54,382 nucleotides of DNA from an uncultured Lachnospiraceae bacterium (GTDB taxonomy: Bacteria > Bacillota > Clostridia > Lachnospirales > Lachnospiraceae): contig CANREE010000005.1 of NCBI GenBank assembly GCA_947629545.1, positions 1-54,382 on the forward strand, written 5' to 3'. The notes under the pieces are model-generated. The model was not told the DNA's origin. It worked only from the letters and a program-made list of their open reading frames with translations, and searched no databases. Position 1 is the first letter of the stretch, and every line of letters begins with the position of its first letter. The translations under genes and the position numbers were made by a program. Below are positions 34,681 to 43,552 of this stretch, in pieces.

Positions 34681-34722
34681 AAACGCCATAAGGCATCCGG
34701 CTGGATGTCCGATGGCGTTTTT
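34681..34722 (+). terminator. Terminator between the phospholipase-like gene and glmS
   Basis: AAACGCCAT (34681-34689) pairs with ATGGCGTTT (34712-34720), enclosing CATCC/GGATG, with five T at the end. It overlaps the last codon of convergent glmS. Upstream sequence (34634-34680) holds nothing else. Confidence 0.8.
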
Positions 34723-36559
34723 ATTCTACCGTTACCGATTTCGCCAGATTCCGCGGCTTATCCACATCCAGCCCCTTACCCAGCGCCACATAGTAAGCCA
34801 GCAGCTGAAGCGGCACCACCACAAGACTCGCCGCAAAACATTCCATTGTCTTCGGTACATAGATCGTGTAATTGGCCACGTCTTCCATGCTGTAGTTCCC
34901 ATAGCTGGTCACCCCCAGCACATAAGCGCCGCGGCTCTTGACCTCCACCATGTTGCTGATCAGCTTTTCAAACAGCCCCTTCTGCGTTGCCACGCCGACC
35001 ACCAGAATCCCATCCTCGATCAGCGAAATGGTCCCATGCTTCAGTTCTCCGGCCGCATAAGCCTCTGAATGGATATAAGAGATTTCTTTCAGCTTCAGCG
35101 ACCCTTCCAGAGATGACGCATAATCCAGTCCCCGCCCGATAAAGAAAATGTCCTTGCTGTGGGAAAACTTATTGGCAAACCACTGGATCCGCTCTTTCTC
35201 TTCCAGAATCCGCTCAATCTTCTCCGGCAGCCGCAGAAGTTCCTCCACCATCTGCGTCTCCTGCGCTTCGCCGATCACGCCCTTCGCCTTTCCAAGTCCA
35301 ATCGCCAGCAGATACACAGCCGCCAGCTGGGTGCTGTAAGCCTTCGTTGTCGCCACAGAGATCTCCGGCCCGGCCCAGGTATAAAACACGCTGTCCGCTT
35401 CCCGGGCGATGGAACTGCCCACCACATTTACAATGCCAAGCACCCTGTATCCCAGTTTCTTTGCCTCCCGAAGCGCCGCCAGAGAATCCGCCGTCTCTCC
35501 GGACTGACTGACCACGATCACCAGCGTATCTTTTTCCATCACCGGATTCCGGTAACGGAACTCGCTGGCCAGATCCACGTCCACCGGCACTCTGGCCGTC
35601 TGTTCCACCATGTATCTGGCAGTCATACAGACATGGTAGGCCGAGCCGCAGGCCACCATCTGGAGCCGGGAAACCTTCGCCAGTTCCTCCCTGCTCATGC
35701 CCAGTTCTTCCAGATCCACATGGCCATCGCTGATCCGGGGGCTTATCGTATCCCGCACCGCTTTCGGCTGCTCATAGATCTCTTTCAGCATAAAGTGGGC
35801 GAAGCCGCCCTTCTCCGCCGCCTCTGTATCCCAGTTGATCTCAGAAAATGTTTCCTCGACCTCTTCCTGGTCCACATTATAGAAATGAATTTCCACGGCC
35901 GTCAGCTTCACGATCTCCAGATTCGGAATAAAGCACACATCCCGGGTATATTTCAAAATCGCCGGCACATCTGATGCAATAAAATTTCCCTGCTCCGACC
36001 TTCCTACGATCAGCGGACTGTCTTTGCGCACCGCATAGATCTCGCCGGGGCGATCCGCAAAAAGGATCCCCAACGCATAGGAACCGCGCACGCGGAACAT
36101 CACCTTGCTGATAGCCTCAATCGGATTTCCGGTATAGTATTTATCCAGAAGATGAGCCACCGTTTCCGTATCTGTCGCCGATACGAAGGAAAACCCTTCC
36201 TTCGTAAGTTTCTCGCGGATCTCCTGATAGTTCTCGATAATACCGTTATGCACCACCGCCACACGTTTGTTTTTCGCATAATGCGGGTGGGAATTAACGA
36301 CTGACGGCTCACCATGGGTCGCCCATCGAGTATGCCCGATGCCGCAGGTACCGGATACCGACCGGCCGTCATCCGTCATTTCACGCAAGACTTTTAAGCG
36401 GCCTTTCGCCTTGACGATCTCAATCGACGGCTCCGCACCGCCTGCCTGCGCCACCGCGATACCCGCCGAATCATAGCCGCGATATTCCAGCTTCTCTAAT
36501 CCGTCAAGCAGGATCGGCGCGGCCTGCTGCCTGCCGGTGAACCCTACGATCCCACACAT
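34721..36559 (-). CDS. glmS: Glucosamine-6-phosphate synthase (GlmS)
   Basis: A 612-residue glutamine amidotransferase and isomerase. It starts MCGIVGFTGRQ with the N-terminal nucleophile Cys2, has HTRWATHGEPSVVNSHPH, and two SIS domains (ACGSAYHVCMTARY; SQSGETADSLAALREAK; SHSKDIFFIGRGLDYASSLEGSLKLKEISYIHSEAYAAGELKHG). It makes GlcN-6-P from fructose-6-P and glutamine, the first step to UDP-GlcNAc for the wall. It begins three bases after the glmM stop, with AGGAGG in the glmM 3' end; there is therefore no room for a glmS ribozyme leader. Confidence 0.98.
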   Translation of the reverse strand: MCGIVGFTGRQQAAPILLDGLEKLEYRGYDSAGIAVAQAGGAEPSIEIVKAKGRLKVLREMTDDGRSVSGTCGIGHTRWATHGEPSVVNSHPHYAKNKRVAVVHNGIIENYQEIREKLTKEGFSFVSATDTETVAHLLDKYYTGNPIEAISKVMFRVRGSYALGILFADRPGEIYAVRKDSPLIVGRSEQGNFIASDVPAILKYTRDVCFIPNLEIVKLTAVEIHFYNVDQEEVEETFSEINWDTEAAEKGGFAHFMLKEIYEQPKAVRDTISPRISDGHVDLEELGMSREELAKVSRLQMVACGSAYHVCMTARYMVEQTARVPVDVDLASEFRYRNPVMEKDTLVIVVSQSGETADSLAALREAKKLGYRVLGIVNVVGSSIAREADSVFYTWAGPEISVATTKAYSTQLAAVYLLAIGLGKAKGVIGEAQETQMVEELLRLPEKIERILEEKERIQWFANKFSHSKDIFFIGRGLDYASSLEGSLKLKEISYIHSEAYAAGELKHGTISLIEDGILVVGVATQKGLFEKLISNMVEVKSRGAYVLGVTSYGNYSMEDVANYTIYVPKTMECFAASLVVVPLQLLAYYVALGKGLDVDKPRNLAKSVTVE

Positions 36560-36562
36560 CCC

Positions 36563-37918
36563 TTACGCCTCCTGATGACCTCTTTCTATAATAACGTTCA
36601 CCACGTTATCCACATACTCCTGACACTTCTCCAGACTCCCGGCTTCCACCATGACCCGGATCACCGGTTCTGTACCGCTCTCACGCACCAGAATCCGTCC
36701 GTCATCCCCCAAAGCTGCAGCCACACGATCGACAGCCGCCTGCACCGCAGAGTCCTCCCTGGCAGCTTTCTTATCCTTCACGCGGACATTCTTAAGCACC
36801 TGCGGATAAACCGCCACGGGAGCCGCCAGCTTGCTCAGTGGCTGTTTCTTCTCCAGGATGACTTCCATCATCTTGATGGCGGTCAGGATGCCGTCGCCGG
36901 TTGTTGCATACTTACGGAAAATGATATGCCCCGACTGCTCGCCGCCGATCCGATAGTTATTGGCAACCATATTTTCGTAAACATACTTGTCGCCCACGGC
37001 AGTTTTCTCATACTCGATCCCCACTGCATCCAGAGCCTTGTAGAGACCAAAATTAGACATGACCGTGGTAACGATTTTATTGCCAAGAAGCTTTCCGCGC
37101 TCCTTCATATAGAGACCGTAAATGTAAAGGATCTTATCTCCGTCCACCACATCGCCGTTCTCATCCACACACAGGCAGCGGTCCGCATCGCCATCGAAGG
37201 CAAACCCCACGTCCAACTGGTTCTCAATCACAAATTTCCGGAGATTCCCAATATGGGTAGAACCGCAGTCTGCATTGATATTCTGTCCGTTGGGTTCATT
37301 ACCAATCACATAGGTTCTGGCGCCCAGGGCATCGAATACGCTCTTCGCAATCATCCATGCGCTGCCGTTGGCACAGTCCAGCCCCACGCGCATGCCCTTA
37401 TAGGAACGCGTTGCCAGAGAGATCAGATAGCCGATGTAGCGGTTGCGGCCAATGGCGTAGTCCACAGTCTGGCCGATCTTCTCACGGGTAGCATATGGAA
37501 TCTCACCGGAATAGCCGTCCAGATACGCCTCCACCTTCATGATGGTCTCCTCATCCATTTTCTCGCCATAGTAGTTGATCAGTTTAATCCCATTGTCATA
37601 ATACGGATTATGGCTGGCGGAAATCATGATTCCCCCGTCGAAATCCTCAGTACGCACCACATAAGATACACTCGGCGTCGTCGTAACATGCAGAAGATAA
37701 GCGTCCGCCCCCGATGCCGTCAGCCCCGCAGCCAGCGCGTATTCAAACATATAAGAGGAGCGGCGCGTGTCCTTGCCGATGACCACCTTTGCCGGGCCGT
37801 TGGCCCGCTTCTGTCCGTAATACCAGCCCAGAAAACGCCCGATCTTATAGGCATGTTCCACATTCAGCCCCACATTGGCTTCCCCCCGAAAACCATCCGT
37901 ACCAAAATACTTTGCCAT
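36563..37918 (-). CDS. glmM: Phosphoglucosamine mutase (GlmM)
   Basis: A 451-residue alpha-D-phosphohexomutase: MAKYFGTDGFRGEANVG, the phosphoserine loop SASHNP with Ser102, the metal-binding DGDADRC in FAFDGDADRCL, the sugar-binding GGEQSGH and the phosphate-binding RESGTEPVIRVMVE. It converts GlcN-6-P to GlcN-1-P. ATG 37918 has GGAGG eight bases upstream; the frame is open to 37981. Forms a tight operon with glmS, the product of one feeding the other. Confidence 0.98.
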   Translation of the reverse strand: MAKYFGTDGFRGEANVGLNVEHAYKIGRFLGWYYGQKRANGPAKVVIGKDTRRSSYMFEYALAAGLTASGADAYLLHVTTTPSVSYVVRTEDFDGGIMISASHNPYYDNGIKLINYYGEKMDEETIMKVEAYLDGYSGEIPYATREKIGQTVDYAIGRNRYIGYLISLATRSYKGMRVGLDCANGSAWMIAKSVFDALGARTYVIGNEPNGQNINADCGSTHIGNLRKFVIENQLDVGFAFDGDADRCLCVDENGDVVDGDKILYIYGLYMKERGKLLGNKIVTTVMSNFGLYKALDAVGIEYEKTAVGDKYVYENMVANNYRIGGEQSGHIIFRKYATTGDGILTAIKMMEVILEKKQPLSKLAAPVAVYPQVLKNVRVKDKKAAREDSAVQAAVDRVAAALGDDGRILVRESGTEPVIRVMVEAGSLEKCQEYVDNVVNVIIERGHQEA

Positions 37919-38005
37919 TTTCGTATCCTCCGATTCTACTTCCTTTTCTATCATATTCTCCTTCCGGGATCTCTTGCGCATCTTGCAGCTTCTGCTGCTC
38001 CGGCG

Positions 38006-38500
38006 TCATTTTTTCCGTAATATAGCTGTCGTCCGCTCCTCGTGCACCATCAGGATCATTTCCCCAATGAGGAAAATGACGGAACCGGCCAGAATACAGA
38101 CATCGGCAATATTAAAAATCACCTTTTTAAGCCATCCCAGACGGACGTTAAAATAATCTACCACGTAACCACGGATAAAACGATCATAAAGATTACTTGC
38201 CGCTCCGCCGACTGTCAGAGCCAGTCCCAGTTTCTGCAGACGGTTTCCCTTCCGGGGCAGGAGCCACAAAAACAGTCCGGCCGCCGCGCTCGCCACCGCC
38301 AGCGGAAGTTCCCTCACCATCTGCGGATATTTCGCCAGACACCCAAACGGCAAACCCGGATTATGAAGCTTAAATATCGTGACCAAACCGCCGCACCCGT
38401 CAAGCTTTTGAGGAAACGCGTTATCTTCCGTATGTTCGATCATGTCCTTAATGCCAAGATCGACCGTGATGATCAGGGCAATCAGAATCAGCAGCAGCAC
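38006..38500 (-). CDS. lspA: Lipoprotein signal peptidase II
   Basis: A 164-residue, four-helix membrane protease. Conserved: LHNPGLPFG, LGLALTVGGAASNLYDRFIRGYVVDYFNV and FNIADVCILAG, with the catalytic aspartates about D115 and D133. It removes signal peptides from lipoproteins, such as the solute-binding protein in this window. The GTG at 38500 is chosen because AAGGAGG lies seven bases upstream; the frame is open to 38743 but contains no site. Length is normal. It precedes glmM on the same strand by 87 bp. Confidence 0.93.
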   Translation of the reverse strand: MLLLILIALIITVDLGIKDMIEHTEDNAFPQKLDGCGGLVTIFKLHNPGLPFGCLAKYPQMVRELPLAVASAAAGLFLWLLPRKGNRLQKLGLALTVGGAASNLYDRFIRGYVVDYFNVRLGWLKKVIFNIADVCILAGSVIFLIGEMILMVHEERTTAILRKK

Positions 38501-38683
38501 AAAAAAGCCTCCTTTCCCAATATAAAACAAAATCCGTGTATCATCATACACTAAATATCTTCTTCCGTCCAGTAAGGATTCATACATTAAGAGAAAATTA
38601 AGAAGCAGGAAGCCGCGCCGTCCGAACCTCCTCATCCCGTATTGCATATGATATACAGAGAAATCATCGCAGGAGGACGCATC

Positions 38684-40420
38684 ATGAACGACTGCGCCGG
38701 CGTCCCCTCCCGTGAGGATTACGCCGATTTTATCTACCGCCACGGAAATAAGAGTCTGACCGATTTAAGCCGCCTCACGGAAAACGGCTGTTACAGCTAT
38801 GTCAATGAAGAATTTGCCGTTCTGCACGTCCCCCTTAACGAGATCGCACCCATTTCCCTGCAAAACTATGCGTATTCCTCAATTCCATCCCTTTACACGC
38901 TCCTTGACAATACCGGCATTGAGGCCGCCGGTATCCTGCCCACCTTCCGCCAGCCGTCGCTGAATACACGCGGCGAGGGCGTACTCATCGGTTTTATTGA
39001 TACCGGAATCGACTATCAGAACCCGATGTTTCAGGACAATCAGGGCGATACCCGCATTCTCGGCATATGGGATCAGACTCTGGAAGGCGAAGGGTTTACA
39101 GTAACAGGCCCCAATGGACTGCCATTCCGTTTTCTTTACGGGCAGGAATTTCTCCGGACATCCGTCAATGAAGCGCTGCAAGCACAGGATCCCCTGTCCG
39201 TCGTACCGTCAGAAGACACAGACGGCCATGGCACCTTCTTAGCCGGCGCCGCCGCAGGAAGCGAAGTTCCGGATATGGATTTCATCGGAGCGGCGCCTTC
39301 CAGCTTTCTGGGCGTTGTAAAGCTCAAACCGGCCAAGCAGTACCTGCGGGATTTTTACTGCATTCAGAACGATGCAACAGCCTATCAGAGCAATGATATC
39401 ATGATGGGCGTTACCTGGCTTCTGATGCTGGCCTACCGCTATCGTTTACCTCTTGTAATCTGCCTGTGCCTCGGCAGCAATCAGGGCGGACACGACGGCA
39501 CTTCCCCGTTGGCGCAGGTTCTTAACCGTCTGCATATCTTTCCGGGCGTTTCCGCAGTCTGTGCCGCGGGAAATGAGGCAGGGCGGCAACATCATTATAT
39601 GGGGCATATCACGGGATCCATGCTCTATGACGAGGCGGAACTTCGGGTCGGCGAAGGGGAACGGGGCTTCACTTTGGAGCTGTGGGCCAGCCAGCCGGAA
39701 ATCTACACGGTAGGCTTTGTTTCACCCACAGGCGAGTCTGTCGAACGTATCCCCCTGCGTCCCGGAAAGGCAGAAACGATACGTTTCCCCATCGATGCGA
39801 CGACAGTTACCGTCGCTTATGAAACCATCACCAGCGGGCAGAGCAGTTATCTGGCTGTGATGAACTTCACTGCCCCATCGCCCGGCATCTGGCGCATCCG
39901 GGTATATCCTACAGTAACGATCACAGGCATCTTCCATTTGTGGCTTCCGGTCCACGGACTCATCCGGGAGGACACCGTATTTCTGAAAGCTGATCCGTTT
40001 ACGACAATCACGTCTCCGGGAAACTCTGCCTTCGCTGTCACAGCAGGTGCTTATAACCATCGGAACAACAGCCTGTATATCCATTCCAGCCGCGGTTTTA
40101 CCCGCGACAACCGCATCAAACCGGATCTTGCTGCCCCGGGAGTGGACGTCTATGGTCCGGGAAGTTCCCCTTCTCCCGGCATCTATCCCATGAGCCGCAT
40201 GACCGGGACCTCCGCGTCAGCCGCCCTGACGGCCGGCGCCGTGGCTGATCTGTACGCCTGGGCCTATGTACGCGGCAATGACCCCTACATTAACAACAGC
40301 GTCGTAAAAGCCTATCTGACCCGCGGCGCAAAAAGAAATCCAAGCTACACATACCCCGGACGTGAATGGGGATACGGTACCCTGGATTTGTATCAGTCAT
40401 TATTATCTTTAAGAAATTAA
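38684..40420 (+). CDS. S8 family peptidase (Csp-like subtilisin)
   Basis: A 578-residue subtilisin-family protein with an intact triad: D106 (FIDTGIDY), H182 (DTDGHGTFLAG) and S510 (MTGTSASAALTAG), plus the oxyanion Asn297 (AAGNE). It has no signal peptide but an N-terminal prodomain-like part (1-95) and a long beta-rich insert between the AAGNE and GTS segments (about 310-445), the arrangement of clostridial CspA/CspB/CspC spore proteases. Related proteins cleave the spore cortex hydrolase precursor in germination; other gut S8 copies have unknown roles. ATG 38684 has AGGAGG seven bases upstream. It converges on the clpX-like gene with 20 bases between. Confidence 0.93.
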   Translation: MNDCAGVPSREDYADFIYRHGNKSLTDLSRLTENGCYSYVNEEFAVLHVPLNEIAPISLQNYAYSSIPSLYTLLDNTGIEAAGILPTFRQPSLNTRGEGVLIGFIDTGIDYQNPMFQDNQGDTRILGIWDQTLEGEGFTVTGPNGLPFRFLYGQEFLRTSVNEALQAQDPLSVVPSEDTDGHGTFLAGAAAGSEVPDMDFIGAAPSSFLGVVKLKPAKQYLRDFYCIQNDATAYQSNDIMMGVTWLLMLAYRYRLPLVICLCLGSNQGGHDGTSPLAQVLNRLHIFPGVSAVCAAGNEAGRQHHYMGHITGSMLYDEAELRVGEGERGFTLELWASQPEIYTVGFVSPTGESVERIPLRPGKAETIRFPIDATTVTVAYETITSGQSSYLAVMNFTAPSPGIWRIRVYPTVTITGIFHLWLPVHGLIREDTVFLKADPFTTITSPGNSAFAVTAGAYNHRNNSLYIHSSRGFTRDNRIKPDLAAPGVDVYGPGSSPSPGIYPMSRMTGTSASAALTAGAVADLYAWAYVRGNDPYINNSVVKAYLTRGAKRNPSYTYPGREWGYGTLDLYQSLLSLRN

Positions 40421-40440
40421 AGAAACTCCTCTACGGCGGT

Positions 40441-41871
40441 TCATCCCCGCATCTCAATCCGAGGCCCGCCGCTCTTCTCCAGATAACTGCGCGTGATGAC
40501 CACAGTCCCGATACCCGGATCCTTAGGCACTTCAAACATGATATCCAGCATGAATTCCTCCATGATAGCCCTAAGCGCCCGGGCCCCGGTCTCCCGTTTG
40601 ATAGCCTCAGCTGCGATCCATTCCAACGCATCGTCCTCGAAGAGCAGGTTCACCTCGTCAAGTGCCAGAAGCTTTGTATACTGCTTAAGGATCGCGTTCT
40701 TCGGTTCCTTTAAGATCTTCACCAGCATAGGCTCGGTCAGTTTCTGAAGCGTCACCAGAATTGGCAGTCGTCCCAGAAACTCCGGAATCATACCGAATGC
40801 CCGCAGATCCGCGTTTGTCGTATGGCTTAAGATGTCAGGATCGTCGTCATAACGATCCCGAAGCTCCGCCCGGTAACCAATGGAGGAAGACTTATTCAGC
40901 CGTTCCTTCACGATCCGTTCCAGATCCGGGAAAGCGCCGCCGCAGATGAAAAGGATCTGGTCTGTATTTACGGTAGCCATTGGCGACAATGCGTTCTTCT
41001 GGTTTGTTCCGACAGGAACCTCCACACGGCTTCCCTCCAGAAGCTTCAGAAGCTCCTGCTGCACGGACTCACCGCTGACATCCCGGCTGTTCATATCCTT
41101 CTTCTTCGCAATCTTGTCAATCTCGTCAATGAAGACAATACCGTGCTCTGCCCGCTCTACATCATTGTCCGCCGCTGCCAACAGCTTGGAGATCACACTC
41201 TCGATATCATCCCCGATATAGCCCGCCTCAGTCAGCGAAGTGGCATCGGCGATTGCCAGCGGAACATCCAGAAGCCTCGCCAGCGTCTTCACCAGATACG
41301 TCTTGCCGCTGCCCGTGGGACCAATCATCAGAATATTAGACTTCTCAATGACCACATCGTCCTGGGCGGTATCCGCAGCCGCCTGACGCGACTGCTCGGC
41401 AAATACCCGCTTATAATGATTATAGACAGCTACGGAAATTACCTTCTTGGCCTGCTCCTGACCAATGACATACTGATCCAGACTGGCCTTGATCCTATGA
41501 GGCGCAGGAATATCCCGAATATCAAAGGCCGGCTGCTCTTTCGGGGTCTTCTTCTTAATTCTCTGCTTCTGGGGAATCTCCATCTGCGGAACATTCAGTC
41601 TGGAAATATCACTCAGATTCAAATTCACAAACGGCATATTCTGAATCTTTGAAATATCAAAACCGTTCTTCAGAACCGTATCAAACGCCTTCTGCATACA
41701 GTCATGGCAAAGGCATATACCTCCCGGCATATTGATCATCGGTCCCGCCTTACTCTCAGTACGACGGCAGGAATAGCAGATCCGCTCGTACTGATCGTCA
41801 CTGCTATCCCTGTCGCTTTGCCCATTTTCGGGTCTTTTCTCTTCTGTCAGGTTCTCATCCTTTTCGTCCAA
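40441..41871 (-). CDS. clpX: Divergent ClpX-family AAA+ unfoldase
   Basis: A 476-residue ClpX-like protein: zinc-binding head (C32, C35, C55, C58), Walker A GPTGSGKT (183-190), pore-1 loop GYIG (216-219), Walker B FIDEID (247-251), sensor region LPILVTLQKLTEPMLVKILKEPKNAILKQY and ClpX C-terminal domain. It differs from E. coli ClpX where function is known: the RKH loop reads NQK (289-291), the ClpP-docking IGF reads IGY (330-332) and the loop after the Walker B (KKKDMNSRDVSG) is shorter. It starts with TTG (AGGAG seven bases upstream) and begins 19 bases after htrA, so it is probably a second ClpX specialised for other substrates, not the clpP-linked housekeeping copy. Confidence 0.88.
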   Translation of the reverse strand: MDEKDENLTEEKRPENGQSDRDSSDDQYERICYSCRRTESKAGPMINMPGGICLCHDCMQKAFDTVLKNGFDISKIQNMPFVNLNLSDISRLNVPQMEIPQKQRIKKKTPKEQPAFDIRDIPAPHRIKASLDQYVIGQEQAKKVISVAVYNHYKRVFAEQSRQAAADTAQDDVVIEKSNILMIGPTGSGKTYLVKTLARLLDVPLAIADATSLTEAGYIGDDIESVISKLLAAADNDVERAEHGIVFIDEIDKIAKKKDMNSRDVSGESVQQELLKLLEGSRVEVPVGTNQKNALSPMATVNTDQILFICGGAFPDLERIVKERLNKSSSIGYRAELRDRYDDDPDILSHTTNADLRAFGMIPEFLGRLPILVTLQKLTEPMLVKILKEPKNAILKQYTKLLALDEVNLLFEDDALEWIAAEAIKRETGARALRAIMEEFMLDIMFEVPKDPGIGTVVITRSYLEKSGGPRIEMRG

Positions 41872-41890
41872 CTGTATTCTCCTGTCCGGT

Positions 41891-43429
41891 TTACTCTGCG
41901 CTCACCTGTTCATCCAGTGTAATGGTGATCGTCCGTTCCACATACTCGCCGTCTACTAATGATTTGACAACCATTTCCACAGTTTCACCCTTCTTATAAT
42001 ACTTCAGCAGATCCTGCAGACTGGCCATGGTCTTAATGGTCTGACCATCGAATTTGGTGATAATGTCTTTCTCATGCAGTTCCGTCTTCGCTGCGGCTCC
42101 GCCATCCAGAATCCGATAGACGTAAACGCCGTCCGGCATATCGAGAAGCTGCTTCATCGAATCATCCACGGTCACTCCCCGGATGCCCAGATAACCCGCT
42201 TCGTCTTCCTTCACCTGTTCACCGCTGCGGCGGACCATCAGCGAATCCAGAATCTCCTGTGCCTGTGAAATAGGAATGGCAAAACCCATGCCCTCTACAT
42301 CTGTATCCGAGTACTTGGCTTCATTGATACCGATGACTTCTCCCTGCATATTCAACAGGGCGCCGCCGCTGTTGCCCGGATTGATCGCCGCGTCAGTCTG
42401 AATCAGATGCTTACTGCTGCCATCTGTCTTCACTTCCCGATTCAGAGCGCTGACATAACCTACAGTTACTGCCTGGCCGTATCCCAATGCGTTACCGATA
42501 GCGACCACGCCCTGACCGATCTTAAGTTCCTCTGAATCCCCCAGTCTGGCAATCGCGATCTTTTGCATCGTCTCCGCAGAAATGGTTTCAAGCGGAACAG
42601 CCACGATCGCCAGATCGCTTTCCGAATCAGTTCCCTTAACCGTTGCCTCCAGCTCTGTATCGTCGATAAACACGACAGAAAGCTCATTCGCATTCTCCAC
42701 CACATGGTTATTGGTAGCGATCAGCAGTTCCGTATCATTCTGTCCTACAATAATACCGGAACCGGCACTTGGCACCTCATAAGTCTGCGTTCTTCCGAAC
42801 CACGGGTTCACACTCTGGTAGAGCATCGTGTTATTGATCGCTACGACGGACGGCATTGCATTCTCCACAATGCCCGACACATCCATCACAACCGTCTGCG
42901 TACCGTCTGCATTCAGATTAATACGCCCCGCAATCTTATCCAGCTCTTCATCGGACAGGGTTACATGTTCCTGCTGCTGGCTGACGGTCGGAACCGGAGC
43001 CGATTCTTCCTTCATGGAATCCGCCAGCATATTGATACCGACCATGGTGCCGCCGGCTACGAAACCAAACAGCAGGGCCGCTGCAGCAACGCCTGCCGCC
43101 TTCTTCCATACACCGGGCTTTTTGTCTTTCTTCTTTTTCCCCGCTTCCTGCGACGGCGCCTGATACTGCTGATACGTCTGATAACCGGAACCGGCCTGTT
43201 CCTGCCATCCGGCATTGCCCGTCTGCTGTCCCATATAATATGAGGCTGTCTGTCGGGATTGCTGACTGCCTCCATCCTGCATCCGCGGTTCCGCCCCGTT
43301 TCCTGTCTGGGACGACGCCTGCGCCTGCGGCGCATCTCCCATTACAAAGTTCACCTCAGATGCTTCTGCATGCTCCTGCGCGCCGATGCCGGCTTCCTGC
43401 TCTATATTTCTGTTTTCTTCGTCGTACAT
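41891..43429 (-). CDS. htrA: HtrA/DegP-type membrane-anchored serine protease
   Basis: A 512-residue protein: long hydrophilic, Gln/Ser-rich cytoplasmic head (1-108), lysine patch, one membrane helix (about 110-135), trypsin-like protease with triad H242 (NNHVVE), D272 (SDLAIV) and S354 (GNSGGALL), and a C-terminal PDZ domain (LGIRGVTVDDSMKQLLDMPDGVYVYRILDGGAA). It degrades misfolded proteins outside the membrane. The promoter carries TTTTCACA-like boxes, like the CssRS-controlled htrA of Bacillus subtilis. Runs directly into the clpX-like gene. Confidence 0.95.
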   Translation of the reverse strand: MYDEENRNIEQEAGIGAQEHAEASEVNFVMGDAPQAQASSQTGNGAEPRMQDGGSQQSRQTASYYMGQQTGNAGWQEQAGSGYQTYQQYQAPSQEAGKKKKDKKPGVWKKAAGVAAAALLFGFVAGGTMVGINMLADSMKEESAPVPTVSQQQEHVTLSDEELDKIAGRINLNADGTQTVVMDVSGIVENAMPSVVAINNTMLYQSVNPWFGRTQTYEVPSAGSGIIVGQNDTELLIATNNHVVENANELSVVFIDDTELEATVKGTDSESDLAIVAVPLETISAETMQKIAIARLGDSEELKIGQGVVAIGNALGYGQAVTVGYVSALNREVKTDGSSKHLIQTDAAINPGNSGGALLNMQGEVIGINEAKYSDTDVEGMGFAIPISQAQEILDSLMVRRSGEQVKEDEAGYLGIRGVTVDDSMKQLLDMPDGVYVYRILDGGAAAKTELHEKDIITKFDGQTIKTMASLQDLLKYYKKGETVEMVVKSLVDGEYVERTITITLDEQVSAE

Positions 43430-43480
43430 AATCGTTACCCCTTTCCAGTCAATCCTGTATTGATTTCTTTTGATGGTCTA

Positions 43481-43536
43481 ACTATATCAGCCTTTTGTGA
43501 CCAATCTGTGAAAGAAATACAATAAATTTGTGAAAA
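43481..43536 (-). promoter_or_regulatory. htrA promoter with phased TTTTCACA-like boxes
   Basis: Minus strand -10 TATAGT (43486-43481); the -35 position (43509-43504) reads ACAGAT, a poor match. Three boxes ending in TCACA lie at 43536-43529 (TTTTCACA), 43514-43507 (CTTTCACA) and 43503-43496 (TGGTCACA). Their starts are 22 and 11 bp apart, that is on one helix face. In B. subtilis htrA and htrB, repeats of TTTTCACA are the reported control octamer. No CssRS-like genes lie in this window. Confidence 0.6.
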
Positions 43537-43552
43537 CAGGGTCCCGCTCCAA

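Noticed and set aside
36560-36600. glmS ribozyme before glmS
   Set aside because: Only three bases separate glmM and glmS, so there is no leader to hold the ribozyme.
36575-38020. 481-residue plus-strand open frame antisense to glmM
   Set aside because: glmM is unmistakable on the other strand; the antisense product shows no family features.
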